Shown: positions 1-7,526, counted from the first letter of the stretch. The stretch: 10,459 nucleotides of DNA from CATJXY01 sp964623925 (GCA_964623925.1 CAZUVT010000072.1:1-10459), one strand, 5' to 3'. The notes: generated by a model from the letters alone, not told the origin. Numbers and translations are program-made.

Positions 1-1469
1 TAGAGAATACATCGATTGAACTAAATGGATTAAAAGAAGATGTCATGATCTTGACTTTCTTATGCGACAGCAATCTCTCTTCCTTGGAAGCGATGAAAGA
101 TCGTTTCTCTTTAGTGGAAACAAAAACTTTGGAAGATGTTTACGGTAAGGGCGCAAAAATGAAGCTTCCGGAATTAAAGGAGCAGATCGAATTCAGTACC
201 CAAAGAGTAAATTTGATTTATCAGCTTTATCATTTAGCGCTACCTTTGGTTCAAGAGATGGATTTAGAAAGTTATTATTACGATATCGAATTGCCGCTGT
301 GTGATATTCTGTATGAAATGGAAAAAACAGGTGTGATCGTTGACGAAAGGATCTTGGATGAGATATCGAAGTCTCTATTGGAAAAGATTCAGCGTTTATC
401 GAAAGAAATCTATGGTTATGCCGGACAGGAATTCAACATTAATTCACCTAAGCAGCTGGCGGAGATCTTATTTGATAAACTGCAGCTTCCAAGCGGCAAG
501 AAGAGATCGACCTCGGCGGATGTTTTGGAAAAGCTGGTTCTTCTTCATCCGATCATTTCCTGTCTTTTGGAATATCGAAAAGCGCAGAAACTGTATAGTA
601 CATATGCGGAAGGCTTGAAAAAGTATATTCAAAAGGATGGTAAGATCCATACGATCTATAATCAATGCTTAACGCAGACTGGACGACTCAGCAGCAGTGA
701 TCCGAATCTTCAGAATATTTCGGTGCGGGATGAAGAGGGAAGAGAGATCCGAAAGGCATTTTTGCCAAGTGAAAACTGTGTCATGCTGGGATGCGATTAT
801 TCGCAGGTAGAATTAAGAGTTTTGGCTCATATGGCCGATGAAAAGGGTCTGATCGAGGCTTTTAAAAGCGGATTGGATATTCATACTAAGACAGCAATGG
901 ATGTCTTTAAGATCAGCAAGGATGAGGTAACATCTCTGGCCAGAAGGCAGGCTAAAGCAGTTAACTTCGGAATCGTTTATGGAATCAGTGATTTTGGATT
1001 GTCAGAACAGCTGGGAATTTCTCGATACGAAGCAAAACAGTTTATTGAAAGCTATCTTGAAAGTTATCCGAATATTTCCAAATACATGGATAAGCAGGTC
1101 GAATTCTGTCAGGAACATGGATATGTGGAAACACTTTTAAAACGGAGACGCGAAATCAAAGAAATTCACGATAAGAATTACATGATGCGTGAATTTGGTA
1201 AAAGAGCGGCGATGAATGCTCCGATTCAGGGAACCGCATCGGATCTGATCAAATTGGCGATGATCAAGATCGATCGTGAGATGAAGGAGAAGAAGCTGAA
1301 CAGTAAAATGATCCTTCAGGTTCATGATGAACTCATTTTTGATGTCCCTTATGCTGAAATCAATGTAATGAAAGAGCTGATCAGCAGAAATATGGAAAAT
1401 GCCATGGAATTGAATGTTCCTTTAGTAGCTGAATGCGAACAGGGAAACAGCTGGTATGAGGCGAAATAG
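1..1469 (+). CDS. polA: DNA polymerase I, C-terminal (Klenow-like) part; 5' end outside window
   Basis: Family A DNA polymerase for gap filling, Okazaki fragment maturation and excision repair. The frame is open to the left edge (first full codon at 3), so the 5'-nuclease domain and most of the 3'-5' exonuclease domain lie outside; about 488 residues are visible. Seen directly: TGRLSSSDPNLQNIS (nt about 678-722), motif A DYSQVELR with catalytic Asp at 795-797, motif B RRQAKAVNFGIVYG (about 942-983), and motif C QVHDE with catalytic Asp at 1326-1328. These are all residues needed for polymerization. The visible end of the exonuclease domain seems degenerate: the Exo III Y-x3-D position reads F-S-T-Q-R (192-206), as in proofreading-deficient Bacillus-type Pol I. 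The ATG at 45 is internal, not the start. It is followed after 2 nt by mutM, so the two are probably in one repair-related operon. Confidence 0.97.
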   Translation, partial: ENTSIELNGLKEDVMILTFLCDSNLSSLEAMKDRFSLVETKTLEDVYGKGAKMKLPELKEQIEFSTQRVNLIYQLYHLALPLVQEMDLESYYYDIELPLCDILYEMEKTGVIVDERILDEISKSLLEKIQRLSKEIYGYAGQEFNINSPKQLAEILFDKLQLPSGKKRSTSADVLEKLVLLHPIISCLLEYRKAQKLYSTYAEGLKKYIQKDGKIHTIYNQCLTQTGRLSSSDPNLQNISVRDEEGREIRKAFLPSENCVMLGCDYSQVELRVLAHMADEKGLIEAFKSGLDIHTKTAMDVFKISKDEVTSLARRQAKAVNFGIVYGISDFGLSEQLGISRYEAKQFIESYLESYPNISKYMDKQVEFCQEHGYVETLLKRRREIKEIHDKNYMMREFGKRAAMNAPIQGTASDLIKLAMIKIDREMKEKKLNSKMILQVHDELIFDVPYAEINVMKELISRNMENAMELNVPLVAECEQGNSWYEAK

Positions 1470-1471
1470 CG

Positions 1472-2290
1472 ATGCCGGAGCTTCCAGAGGTAGAAACAGT
1501 TGTCCGCACGCTTGAAAACATGATTCAAGACAGACGGATCGAACAGATCGAAGTACGGTGGGATAAAACGGTCGAAGGAAATACAGAAGAATTCAAGCAA
1601 AAGCTTCTTCATCAGCACTTCCGATCCTTTAAAAGACGGGGAAAATATCTGCTGTTTGAAATGGATGATCATACGCTTTGTGTTCATCTTCGCATGGAAG
1701 GAAAATTCTTTGTGCAAGATCCGACTGAAGCGATCAGCAAGCATGTGCATGTCATCTTCTTGCTGGATGATGGCACCCAGCTGAGATATCATGATACAAG
1801 AAAATTCGGAAGGATGGAGATCATTGCAAAAAGTGAGACATATGATGATTTCAAAGAACTTGGCTTGGAACCGTTTGATTCAAGATTGAATGTGGATTAT
1901 CTGAATGCCAAACGAAAAGGGAAATCAATCAGCTTGAAGCAGTTTCTTTTGGATCAGCACAATATTGCCGGCATCGGGAATATTTATGCGGATGAGATCT
2001 GTTTTCGGATGAAGTTGCATCCGGCTACAAAGGTCAGCCGTCTCAGTAAACAAGATCTGACTCACTGCATTATAGCAGCACAGGATGTGCTTGCATCGGC
2101 AATCGCTAAAGGGGGAACCACGATTCGTTCTTATACATCTTCGCTTGGTGTAACAGGACGATTTCAATTAGAGATACAGGTTCATGCTCATGAGGGAGAA
2201 CCGTGTGTTAGGTGTAATACACCCATTAAAAAGATAAGACATGCGACAAGAGGTACTTATTTCTGTCCATGTTGTCAAAAAAGGAAGTAG
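1472..2290 (+). CDS. mutM: Formamidopyrimidine-DNA glycosylase / AP lyase (Fpg)
   Basis: Base-excision repair enzyme removing 8-oxoguanine and formamidopyrimidines, then cutting the abasic site by beta/delta elimination. It has 272 residues, the usual family length. The N-terminus MPELPEVETV is diagnostic: Pro2 becomes the Schiff-base nucleophile after Met removal and Glu3 is the acid catalyst. Lys58 sits in RRGKYL. The DNA-intercalating residues correspond to Met75 (LRMEGKF), Arg110 and Phe112 (DTRKFGRM). A helix-two-turn-helix lies around 158-179 (HNIAGIGNIYADE, with Asn170), and a C-terminal zinc finger has Cys245, 248, 265 and 268 with Arg260 in the hairpin. Nothing essential is missing. 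The start lies 2 nt after polA stop, with a weak GAGG at 1458-1461, so translation may be coupled. The polA-mutM-coaE order is common in Bacillota. Confidence 0.98.
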   Translation: MPELPEVETVVRTLENMIQDRRIEQIEVRWDKTVEGNTEEFKQKLLHQHFRSFKRRGKYLLFEMDDHTLCVHLRMEGKFFVQDPTEAISKHVHVIFLLDDGTQLRYHDTRKFGRMEIIAKSETYDDFKELGLEPFDSRLNVDYLNAKRKGKSISLKQFLLDQHNIAGIGNIYADEICFRMKLHPATKVSRLSKQDLTHCIIAAQDVLASAIAKGGTTIRSYTSSLGVTGRFQLEIQVHAHEGEPCVRCNTPIKKIRHATRGTYFCPCCQKRK

Positions 2291-2294
2291 GATT

Positions 2295-2882
2295 ATGATC
2301 AAAGCGGCACTTACCGGATCTATGGGATCGGGAAAATCAACGGTATTAAATCTTCTTGCGAAACAAGGATATCCCACTATCAGCGCGGATGAGATCAATC
2401 GGATCCAGCTTTTGAAAGGGCATGAGGGATATGACCGGATCAAAGAAGCTTTTTCTGATGAGATCTTGGATGAAGAAGAAGAGATCGATAAAAGGAAACT
2501 GGCATCCCTTGTTTTCTCAGATGATGAAAAGAGAAAACTTTTGGAATCCATCACCCATCCGCTTATTATGAGAGAAATCGATAGATGGGCAAAAGCCTGC
2601 GAGACAGATGTTGTTTTTGCAGAAGTGCCGATTTTATTTGAAGCAAATCTTCAAGATCACTTTGATGTTTCGATCTTGATTGTTGCGGATGAAAAAACGA
2701 TCCTGAAAAGACTTTTTGAAGGTCGTCATATCCATCCTGAAGATGCGCAAAAGCGACTTCATAAACAAATGCCCGTTGAAATCAAAAAAGAATTGGCAGA
2801 TTACTGCATTGACAACAATGATAATGCAGAGTTACAAAAACAGCTGAAGCAGCTGATAAAAGAGTTGAAGGAGAGATCATGA
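2295..2882 (+). CDS. coaE: Dephospho-CoA kinase
   Basis: Catalyses the last step of coenzyme A synthesis, ATP-dependent phosphorylation of the 3'-hydroxyl of dephospho-CoA. It has 195 residues, normal for the family. Seen: a P-loop GSMGSGKS at residues 8-15 right after the start, SADEINR with Asp32 (likely catalytic and substrate-binding), THP at 87-89, the CoaE-typical EVPILFE at 110-116, and a lid region ending in QMP (158-160) and DYCIDNN. The start at 2295 is chosen because AAGGAAG (2281-2287, in the end of mutM) sits 7 nt upstream and homologues begin just before the P-loop. An in-frame ATG at 2241 would add 18 residues that look like mutM shadow sequence. The stop overlaps the dnaB start as ATGA at 2879-2882. 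Confidence 0.97.
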   Translation: MIKAALTGSMGSGKSTVLNLLAKQGYPTISADEINRIQLLKGHEGYDRIKEAFSDEILDEEEEIDKRKLASLVFSDDEKRKLLESITHPLIMREIDRWAKACETDVVFAEVPILFEANLQDHFDVSILIVADEKTILKRLFEGRHIHPEDAQKRLHKQMPVEIKKELADYCIDNNDNAELQKQLKQLIKELKERS

Positions 2883-4084
2883 TGGAGCTAAAGGCAAATG
2901 ATTATTATCAGGTTGAAGCAGGCTTTGCTTTAAATCAGGAAATGCTTGAGACATTGACATTATTGTATCAACCGCTGATCGGCATTGAAGCATTGGGGTT
3001 TTATTTGACTTGTCTGGCCGAAACCAAGAAACAAGACCGTTATCAAAATCACATGCGTCTGATCAGCTTGTGCGGCTTAAATATCGATCCTTTGGAAAAA
3101 GCCAGGATCAAATGTGAGCAGTTTCAGCTGATCCGCACCTATATGAAGACAAATCAGGATAAAACTTTATATGTCTATGCGCTGCAAAAGCCGTTGTCTG
3201 TTTCTGAATTCTTAAGCCATGATATTTTCGGACGATATTATGTTAAATACATCGGACCGAAACAAGCTGATCTGACGAAAAAGAAATTATGTTCTTCGAT
3301 AATTGATAAAAGTGATTTTCTTGATGTCAGTGCTTCTTTTGAAAACAGTATCATGTATAACTGGAATGAAAGCAATGAACTTGAATTTGCGAAGATTCGT
3401 GAAGTATCGCTGAAAGAAAAAAAATATAGTGGCAATTTTGATATGAAGATGTTTTTGAGTGAGATTTCACCACTCGTCTTCCCTGAAGCAGCAAGAACTT
3501 CTACCAATCTGGAATTGATTGCGAATCTTGCTGATTTATATGGAATTTGTGTTGATGATATGATCGTCTATGTCGGAAGAAGCATCATCCTGCCATCGAA
3601 TACCCTGTCGGAAGAAAAATTGAAATCCTATGTGCGGAATTCTAAAAAGCAGATAAGCGAGTCAAAAAGCGATAATCCCTATGAGTTGGCTCCGGTCGCT
3701 TTTCTTAAAAACAAGAATCACGGCATTGAGCCGACCTTGAATGAAAAGAAGATCCTGGAGATGCTCAGCCGTGATCTTCAGATGAAACCGGAAGTCATCA
3801 ATGTCTTGATTGAATATGTCTTATCAATCAGTGATGGAAAGATCATCAGAGGATTTGTGGAAAGCATTGCGAGCACATGGAACCGATTGGATGTTAAAAA
3901 TCTGCAGGATGCATTGAATATGGTTGAAATACAGAAAAAGCAGCAGAAGAAAAAACGCAATGAAAAAGAGATGATCCTGCCGAAATATTATCAGAAAAAA
4001 GAAGTACATAGAGAAGTTCAAGAAAATGAAATGGATGAAGAAGAGCTTCATCAACTTGAAGAACAGCTTAGAAAGAGGGGATAG
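2879..4084 (+). CDS. dnaB: Replication initiation and membrane attachment protein DnaB (DnaB/DnaD family)
   Basis: Firmicutes primosomal protein acting after DnaA and DnaD at oriC, and with PriA at restarting forks, to recruit the DnaI-helicase complex. It is not homologous to E. coli DnaB helicase. It has 401 residues, shorter than the 472 of B. subtilis. The N-terminal winged-helix domain carries the typical LYQPLIGIEALGFYL (29-43). The C-terminal DnaD-like domain spans about 268-350, with PTLNEKKILE (285-294), NVLIEYVL and F326-x3-I330-x3-W334 matching the DNA-binding FVExIAxxW signature of the family. The last 50 residues are a strongly charged tail, first Lys-rich (352-364) then Glu-rich (380-396). 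The start is ambiguous: ATGATG at 2879 and 2882. The AAGGAG at 2868-2873 is 5 nt from the first and 8 nt from the second, so 2882 is plausible. dnaI follows after 3 nt. Confidence 0.93.
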   Translation: MMELKANDYYQVEAGFALNQEMLETLTLLYQPLIGIEALGFYLTCLAETKKQDRYQNHMRLISLCGLNIDPLEKARIKCEQFQLIRTYMKTNQDKTLYVYALQKPLSVSEFLSHDIFGRYYVKYIGPKQADLTKKKLCSSIIDKSDFLDVSASFENSIMYNWNESNELEFAKIREVSLKEKKYSGNFDMKMFLSEISPLVFPEAARTSTNLELIANLADLYGICVDDMIVYVGRSIILPSNTLSEEKLKSYVRNSKKQISESKSDNPYELAPVAFLKNKNHGIEPTLNEKKILEMLSRDLQMKPEVINVLIEYVLSISDGKIIRGFVESIASTWNRLDVKNLQDALNMVEIQKKQQKKKRNEKEMILPKYYQKKEVHREVQENEMDEEELHQLEEQLRKRG

Positions 4085-4087
4085 ATC

Positions 4088-4996
4088 ATGAAAAATATTG
4101 ATGTGAGAGTGTCTGAACATCAACATGAGATCAATGTTGCGCTCTTGAAGGAGATCGCTGAAGATCCGATCATTAGAAAATTTATAACTGAAAATCATTT
4201 GGATCGTGCTTTTGTCGAAAAGAATATTTATTCTTTTAAGAGATGGCTGGACAGTATTAAAAAATGCAGAAATTGTAAAGGATTAAATGAATGCTCGCAA
4301 GATAATGAGGGACTTCATTTCGAATGCACAAATGGGATCTTGCTGACAATGGGGCTTGTATCCTGTGACTTTAAGAAAAATCAGAATAAACTGGAAGCGC
4401 ATATTCGTAATTACAAAGTCAGTGATCTTCCAAAAGATTGGTATGCCAAAAGTCTTTCTGGCATTTCATTGAAAAATGAAACAAATAACTATCGAATTCT
4501 TTTGAAATCGGTATTGGAATATTGTGATCATCCTGATCAGAAAGGCTTTTTCTTATATGGAGATGTGGGTGTGGGAAAGAGCTTTTTGGCAGCTTTAGTA
4601 TGTAACGAATTGGCCAAGCATAATAGAAAAGTGGGATATATTCATGTTCCGACTATGTGCAGCAGGATGAAAAGCTATTTAGGCGAGGATGAATTTGATG
4701 AACAGATGTACTGGATGAAAAATGTTGATTTTCTGGTATTGGATGATATCGGTGCAGAAAGCGCCACACCTTGGGTAAGGGATGAGCTGCTGTTGCCGAT
4801 CTTGAATTATCGCATGGAAAACGATCTTTCTACATGGTTTACCAGCAATGAAGATTATGACAGTTTATTTGATCACTATAAGAATTGCGGTAAGGTTCAG
4901 GAGGAGATGAAAGCGATCCGGATTATGGAAAGAATCAGGGCTTTGTCAAAAGAAATTGAATTAACTGGAAAAAACCGAAGAAATCTTGAGTTTTAA
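4088..4996 (+). CDS. dnaI: Primosomal helicase loader DnaI (AAA+ ATPase)
   Basis: Loads the replicative helicase (DnaC in Bacillus) onto single-stranded DNA at the origin and at stalled forks, working with DnaB and DnaD. It has 302 residues, near the 311 of B. subtilis. The N-terminal helicase-binding domain has a Cys/His cluster: Cys60, Cys63, Cys69, His77, Cys80 and Cys93. C-x2-C plus a His and a late Cys match the known zinc site of this domain. The AAA+ domain shows Walker A GDVGVGKS (158-165), Walker B FLVLDD (215-220), sensor 1 TSN (252-254), an arginine-finger candidate Arg231 (VRDELL) and a sensor 2 region RIMERIRAL (278-286). The ribosome binding site AGGGG (4076-4080) is 7 nt upstream. 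Last gene of the polA-mutM-coaE-dnaB-dnaI cluster; no clear terminator follows, so some readthrough into pfkA is possible. Confidence 0.96.
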   Translation: MKNIDVRVSEHQHEINVALLKEIAEDPIIRKFITENHLDRAFVEKNIYSFKRWLDSIKKCRNCKGLNECSQDNEGLHFECTNGILLTMGLVSCDFKKNQNKLEAHIRNYKVSDLPKDWYAKSLSGISLKNETNNYRILLKSVLEYCDHPDQKGFFLYGDVGVGKSFLAALVCNELAKHNRKVGYIHVPTMCSRMKSYLGEDEFDEQMYWMKNVDFLVLDDIGAESATPWVRDELLLPILNYRMENDLSTWFTSNEDYDSLFDHYKNCGKVQEEMKAIRIMERIRALSKEIELTGKNRRNLEF

Positions 4997-5025
4997 TTAA
5001 CAAATGATAGAAAAAGTGGTATTAT
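4997..5025 (+). promoter_or_regulatory. Candidate extended -10 sigma-A promoter for pfkA-pyk
   Basis: TTAACA at 4997-5002 (5 of 6 to TTGACA), a spacer of exactly 17 nt, then TATTAT at 5020-5025 (5 of 6 to TATAAT) preceded by TGG, which gives an extended -10. Transcription would start near 5032, leaving a leader of about 28 nt before pfkA. The -35 begins right after the dnaI stop codon. No catabolite-response (cre) element was recognised nearby. Predicted from sequence only. Confidence 0.75.
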
Positions 5026-5059
5026 ATTTTTTGTATTGATTCGAAACGGAGGATTAACT

Positions 5060-6013
5060 ATGTTAAAGAAAATCGGTGTTTTGACCTCAGGCGGAGATGC
5101 ACCGGGGATGAATGCAGCGATTCGTGCTGTTGTGCGCGTAGCGGGGAAAAATGGAATTCAGGTAGTTGGAATACTAGATGGGTATAAAGGACTATTGGAA
5201 GGACAATTCATTGATTTGGATAAACCGACTGTTTCTGATACATTGGATCGCGGCGGAACGATTTTAGGATCAGCCCGATTACCGGAATTTAAAGATGAAA
5301 AAGTTCAATTGGCAGCAATCGAACAGTTGCATAAAGCCGAAATTGAAGCTATTGTTGTCATCGGCGGAGATGGTTCTTATCGGGGCGCGTTGGCTTTGAC
5401 TCAGCATGGGATCAATTGCATCGGATTGCCGGGAACGATCGATAACGATATTGCCGCAACTGATTTTACGATTGGCTTTGATACGGCTTTGAATACTGCA
5501 GTGGAAGCTGTCGATAAACTTCGTGATACATCCAGTTCGCATCATCGCTGCTCTGTGGTGGAAGTGATGGGAAATCATTGCGGAGATCTGGCTCTTTGGA
5601 CGGCTATTTCCTGTGGTGCGGAGATCGTGATCACACCGGAAACAGGCTATGATGAAGTGGAGACGATCGAAAGATTGCGTCAGCTTGATTCAAAGCGTCA
5701 TGCCATTGTTGTGATCAGTGAAAAGATATGTGATGTCGAAAGCCTTGCCCGCAAGATCAGTCTTAATACCGGATTTTCCGGAAGGGCGACGGTTTTAGGA
5801 CATGTTCAACGTGGTGGAAGTCCAACTCCTTCAGACAGAGTTTTGGCTTCCAGAATGGCTGAAAAGGCGGTGGACTGTTTGATTCATGATATTGGCGGTC
5901 AGTGTATCTGCATTCGTGAAAACAAAATTGTCAATCTGCCTATTGAGCAGGCATTGGATACTCCGAAGAAATCAAGAAAAGAATTATACAAGCTGTTTAA
6001 TGAACTTGTATAA
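5060..6013 (+). CDS. pfkA: ATP-dependent 6-phosphofructokinase
   Basis: Commits fructose 6-phosphate to glycolysis by making fructose 1,6-bisphosphate in the cytosol; usually an allosteric homotetramer. It has 317 residues, close to the usual 319-320. Seen: GGDAPGMNA (11-19), Arg73, GGDGSYRG (102-109), catalytic PGTIDND (124-130, Asp128), substrate Arg163, and effector-site Arg22, Arg26, Arg155 and Glu188. Gly105 and Gly125 occupy the positions that are Asp and Lys in PPi-dependent enzymes, so this is the ATP type. Odd: the usual MGR at the substrate site reads MGN (Asn172 = E. coli Arg171). Start 5060 has a perfect GGAGG (5048-5052) 7 nt upstream; an in-frame ATG at 5036 lies before this site and close to the predicted transcription start, so it is rejected. 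pyk follows 12 nt after the stop. Confidence 0.97.
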   Translation: MLKKIGVLTSGGDAPGMNAAIRAVVRVAGKNGIQVVGILDGYKGLLEGQFIDLDKPTVSDTLDRGGTILGSARLPEFKDEKVQLAAIEQLHKAEIEAIVVIGGDGSYRGALALTQHGINCIGLPGTIDNDIAATDFTIGFDTALNTAVEAVDKLRDTSSSHHRCSVVEVMGNHCGDLALWTAISCGAEIVITPETGYDEVETIERLRQLDSKRHAIVVISEKICDVESLARKISLNTGFSGRATVLGHVQRGGSPTPSDRVLASRMAEKAVDCLIHDIGGQCICIRENKIVNLPIEQALDTPKKSRKELYKLFNELV

Positions 6014-6025
6014 ATGGAGGAGATT

Positions 6026-7444
6026 ATGTTAGAAAATAAAACTAAGATCGTATGTACGATCGGTCCAAGCAGCGATTCGGTAGAAATGATCGAAAAGCTT
6101 GCTTCAGCCGGTATGAATATTTGTCGTTTTAATTTCAGTCAGGAAACTCAGGCTAACCACGAGATCGTCATGAGTCGTATCCGTGAAGTTAGTGAAAGAG
6201 CCGGCTATAATCTGGCAATCATGTTAGATACAAAAGGACCTGAGATCAGAACCGGATTGTTTGAAAACGGCGGTGTCGAATTTAAGACAGGAGATACGGT
6301 TAAACTGAGCAAGAAAGAAGTTTTGGGAACACATGAATGCTTCCATATTCAATGTCCTGAACTGTTCAATGATGTCGTAGAAGGTAATCGCATCTTGATC
6401 GATGATGGGAAAATGAATCTTACGGTTTTGGAAAATGACGGGGAATACATTACATGCCGTATTGAAAATTCAGGATGGATCAAAAACCGCAAAGGATGCA
6501 ATGTTCCGGGTGTCAGATTATCCATGCCGTTTGTATCAGAAAAAGATGAAAGCGATATTCGATTCGGATGTCGTCACAATATTGATTTTATCGCGGCAAG
6601 TTTTGTCAGAAGACCGGAAGATGTCATGGCGATCCGCTCAATTATTGAAGATGAGAAAAAGCCTGATATTCAGATTATTGTCAAGATTGAAAATCAGGAA
6701 GGTTTTGATAACTTGAAGGAAATCTTGAAGGTTGCCGATGGATGTATGGTTGCCCGCGGTGATTTAGGGGTCGAAGTTCAGACATCCAGTGTTCCGAGCT
6801 ATCAGAAAAAGATGGTGTCCATGTGCAACTCCATGGGAAAACCGGTTATTGTTGCAACGCATATGCTTGAAAGCATGACTCACAATCCTCGACCAACCCG
6901 TGCTGAGGCAAATGATGTCTTCAATGCTGTATTGGATGGGGCAGATGCCGTAATGCTAAGTGGCGAAACGGCTGCCGGAGAATATCCTTATGAAGCTGTA
7001 TCGACGATGGCGACAATTGCAAAAGCTGCGGAAGATATGATCAATTATCGGGATAAGCTTTCTAAATCCATCTCGTTCTCAAAGCGTAATATGGAAGATG
7101 CAATCGGTATTTCTGCTGCGGAAATGGCTTTAACGATGGAAAAAGTAACAGCTATCGTAGCTTTCACTCAAAAAGGAATGACAGCCAAGAGCATGTCCAA
7201 GTTCAGACCGAGTGTTCCGATTATTGCGGTTACTTTCTCAAAAGAGATCCAGCGTCAGTTGAATGTCTGTTGGGGAGTTACTTCGGTTTATTCCGATATT
7301 CAGAATAATCCGGAAAATCAGGACGAACTGGCAAGAATCATTGCCAAGGGCTATGGCTGTAAAAAAGGAGATCTGATCATTCTGACCATGGGATATCCGG
7401 TCGGAAGCGGATCGACGAATACCATTAAGATCGTCGAAATATAA
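6026..7444 (+). CDS. pyk: Pyruvate kinase, short form without C-terminal extension
   Basis: Transfers phosphate from phosphoenolpyruvate to ADP, the final ATP-yielding step of glycolysis. It has 472 residues and ends after the allosteric C domain, so the PEP-utilizer-like extension of Bacillus enzymes (about 585 residues) is absent. Seen: KTKIVCTIGPSS (5-16), Arg34-x-Asn36-x-Ser38 for nucleotide binding, MLDTKGPEIRTG (66-77), catalytic VKIEN (Lys220, Glu222), ARGDLG (Asp246) and NPRPTRAEANDV (287-298). Glu73 in GPE is the residue found in potassium-dependent enzymes (Lys in independent ones). Unusual: Gln39 where NFSH is typical, and ATHMLESM with His279 where Gln is usual. Start 6026 has GGAGGAG (6016-6022) just upstream; the ATG at 6014 is part of that ribosome binding site region. 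Cotranscribed with pfkA. Confidence 0.97.
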   Translation: MLENKTKIVCTIGPSSDSVEMIEKLASAGMNICRFNFSQETQANHEIVMSRIREVSERAGYNLAIMLDTKGPEIRTGLFENGGVEFKTGDTVKLSKKEVLGTHECFHIQCPELFNDVVEGNRILIDDGKMNLTVLENDGEYITCRIENSGWIKNRKGCNVPGVRLSMPFVSEKDESDIRFGCRHNIDFIAASFVRRPEDVMAIRSIIEDEKKPDIQIIVKIENQEGFDNLKEILKVADGCMVARGDLGVEVQTSSVPSYQKKMVSMCNSMGKPVIVATHMLESMTHNPRPTRAEANDVFNAVLDGADAVMLSGETAAGEYPYEAVSTMATIAKAAEDMINYRDKLSKSISFSKRNMEDAIGISAAEMALTMEKVTAIVAFTQKGMTAKSMSKFRPSVPIIAVTFSKEIQRQLNVCWGVTSVYSDIQNNPENQDELARIIAKGYGCKKGDLIILTMGYPVGSGSTNTIKIVEI

Positions 7445-7450
7445 ACAGAG

Positions 7451-7476
7451 GGTCAACTGAATAAGTTGATCTTTTT
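7451..7476 (+). terminator. Rho-independent terminator after pyk
   Basis: An 8-bp stem pairs GGTCAACT (7451-7458) with AGTTGATC (7464-7471), including one G-U pair, around a GAATA loop and followed by TTTTT (7472-7476). It lies 6 nt after the pyk stop, so it is well placed to end the pfkA-pyk transcript. Confidence 0.8.
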
Positions 7477-7483
7477 CTTGCAT

Positions 7484-7517
7484 AAAAAAAGCGAAACCGC
7501 AGGGTTTCTCTTTTTTT
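7484..7517. terminator. Bidirectional intrinsic terminator between convergent genes
   Basis: The core stem pairs GAAACC (7493-7498) with GGTTTC (7503-7508) around a GCAG loop. It is extended past one C/T mismatch by a G-C pair and by an A7 run (7484-7490) facing a T7 run (7511-7517). Either strand therefore reads as hairpin plus U-tract. It backs up the first pyk terminator on the + strand and lies just past the stop of the M42 peptidase gene on the - strand. Confidence 0.82.
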
Positions 7518-7526
7518 GCTATTAAG

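Noticed and set aside
1349..1792. A 147-codon open frame on the - strand opposite the end of polA and start of mutM
   Set aside because: It lies antisense to two clearly conserved genes, has no ribosome binding site that I can see, and its translation resembles no family.
2241..2294. Upstream in-frame start for coaE
   Set aside because: It would add 18 residues lacking family similarity and overlapping the mutM zinc finger codons; the ATG at 2295 has a good ribosome binding site.
2168..2554. A 128-codon open frame on the - strand across the mutM-coaE junction
   Set aside because: The Ser-rich, low-complexity translation is the reverse reading of acidic and Lys-rich coaE codons; both sense genes are complete with all motifs.
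3824..4198. A 124-codon open frame on the - strand across the dnaB-dnaI junction, rich in Phe and Leu
   Set aside because: The hydrophobic look comes from reading Lys/Glu codons of the DnaB tail backwards; there is no independent support for a membrane protein.
5036..5059. Upstream in-frame ATG for pfkA
   Set aside because: It lies before the perfect GGAGG and within a few bases of the predicted transcription start, and homologues begin at the K-K-I-G-V-L-T-S-G-G region.
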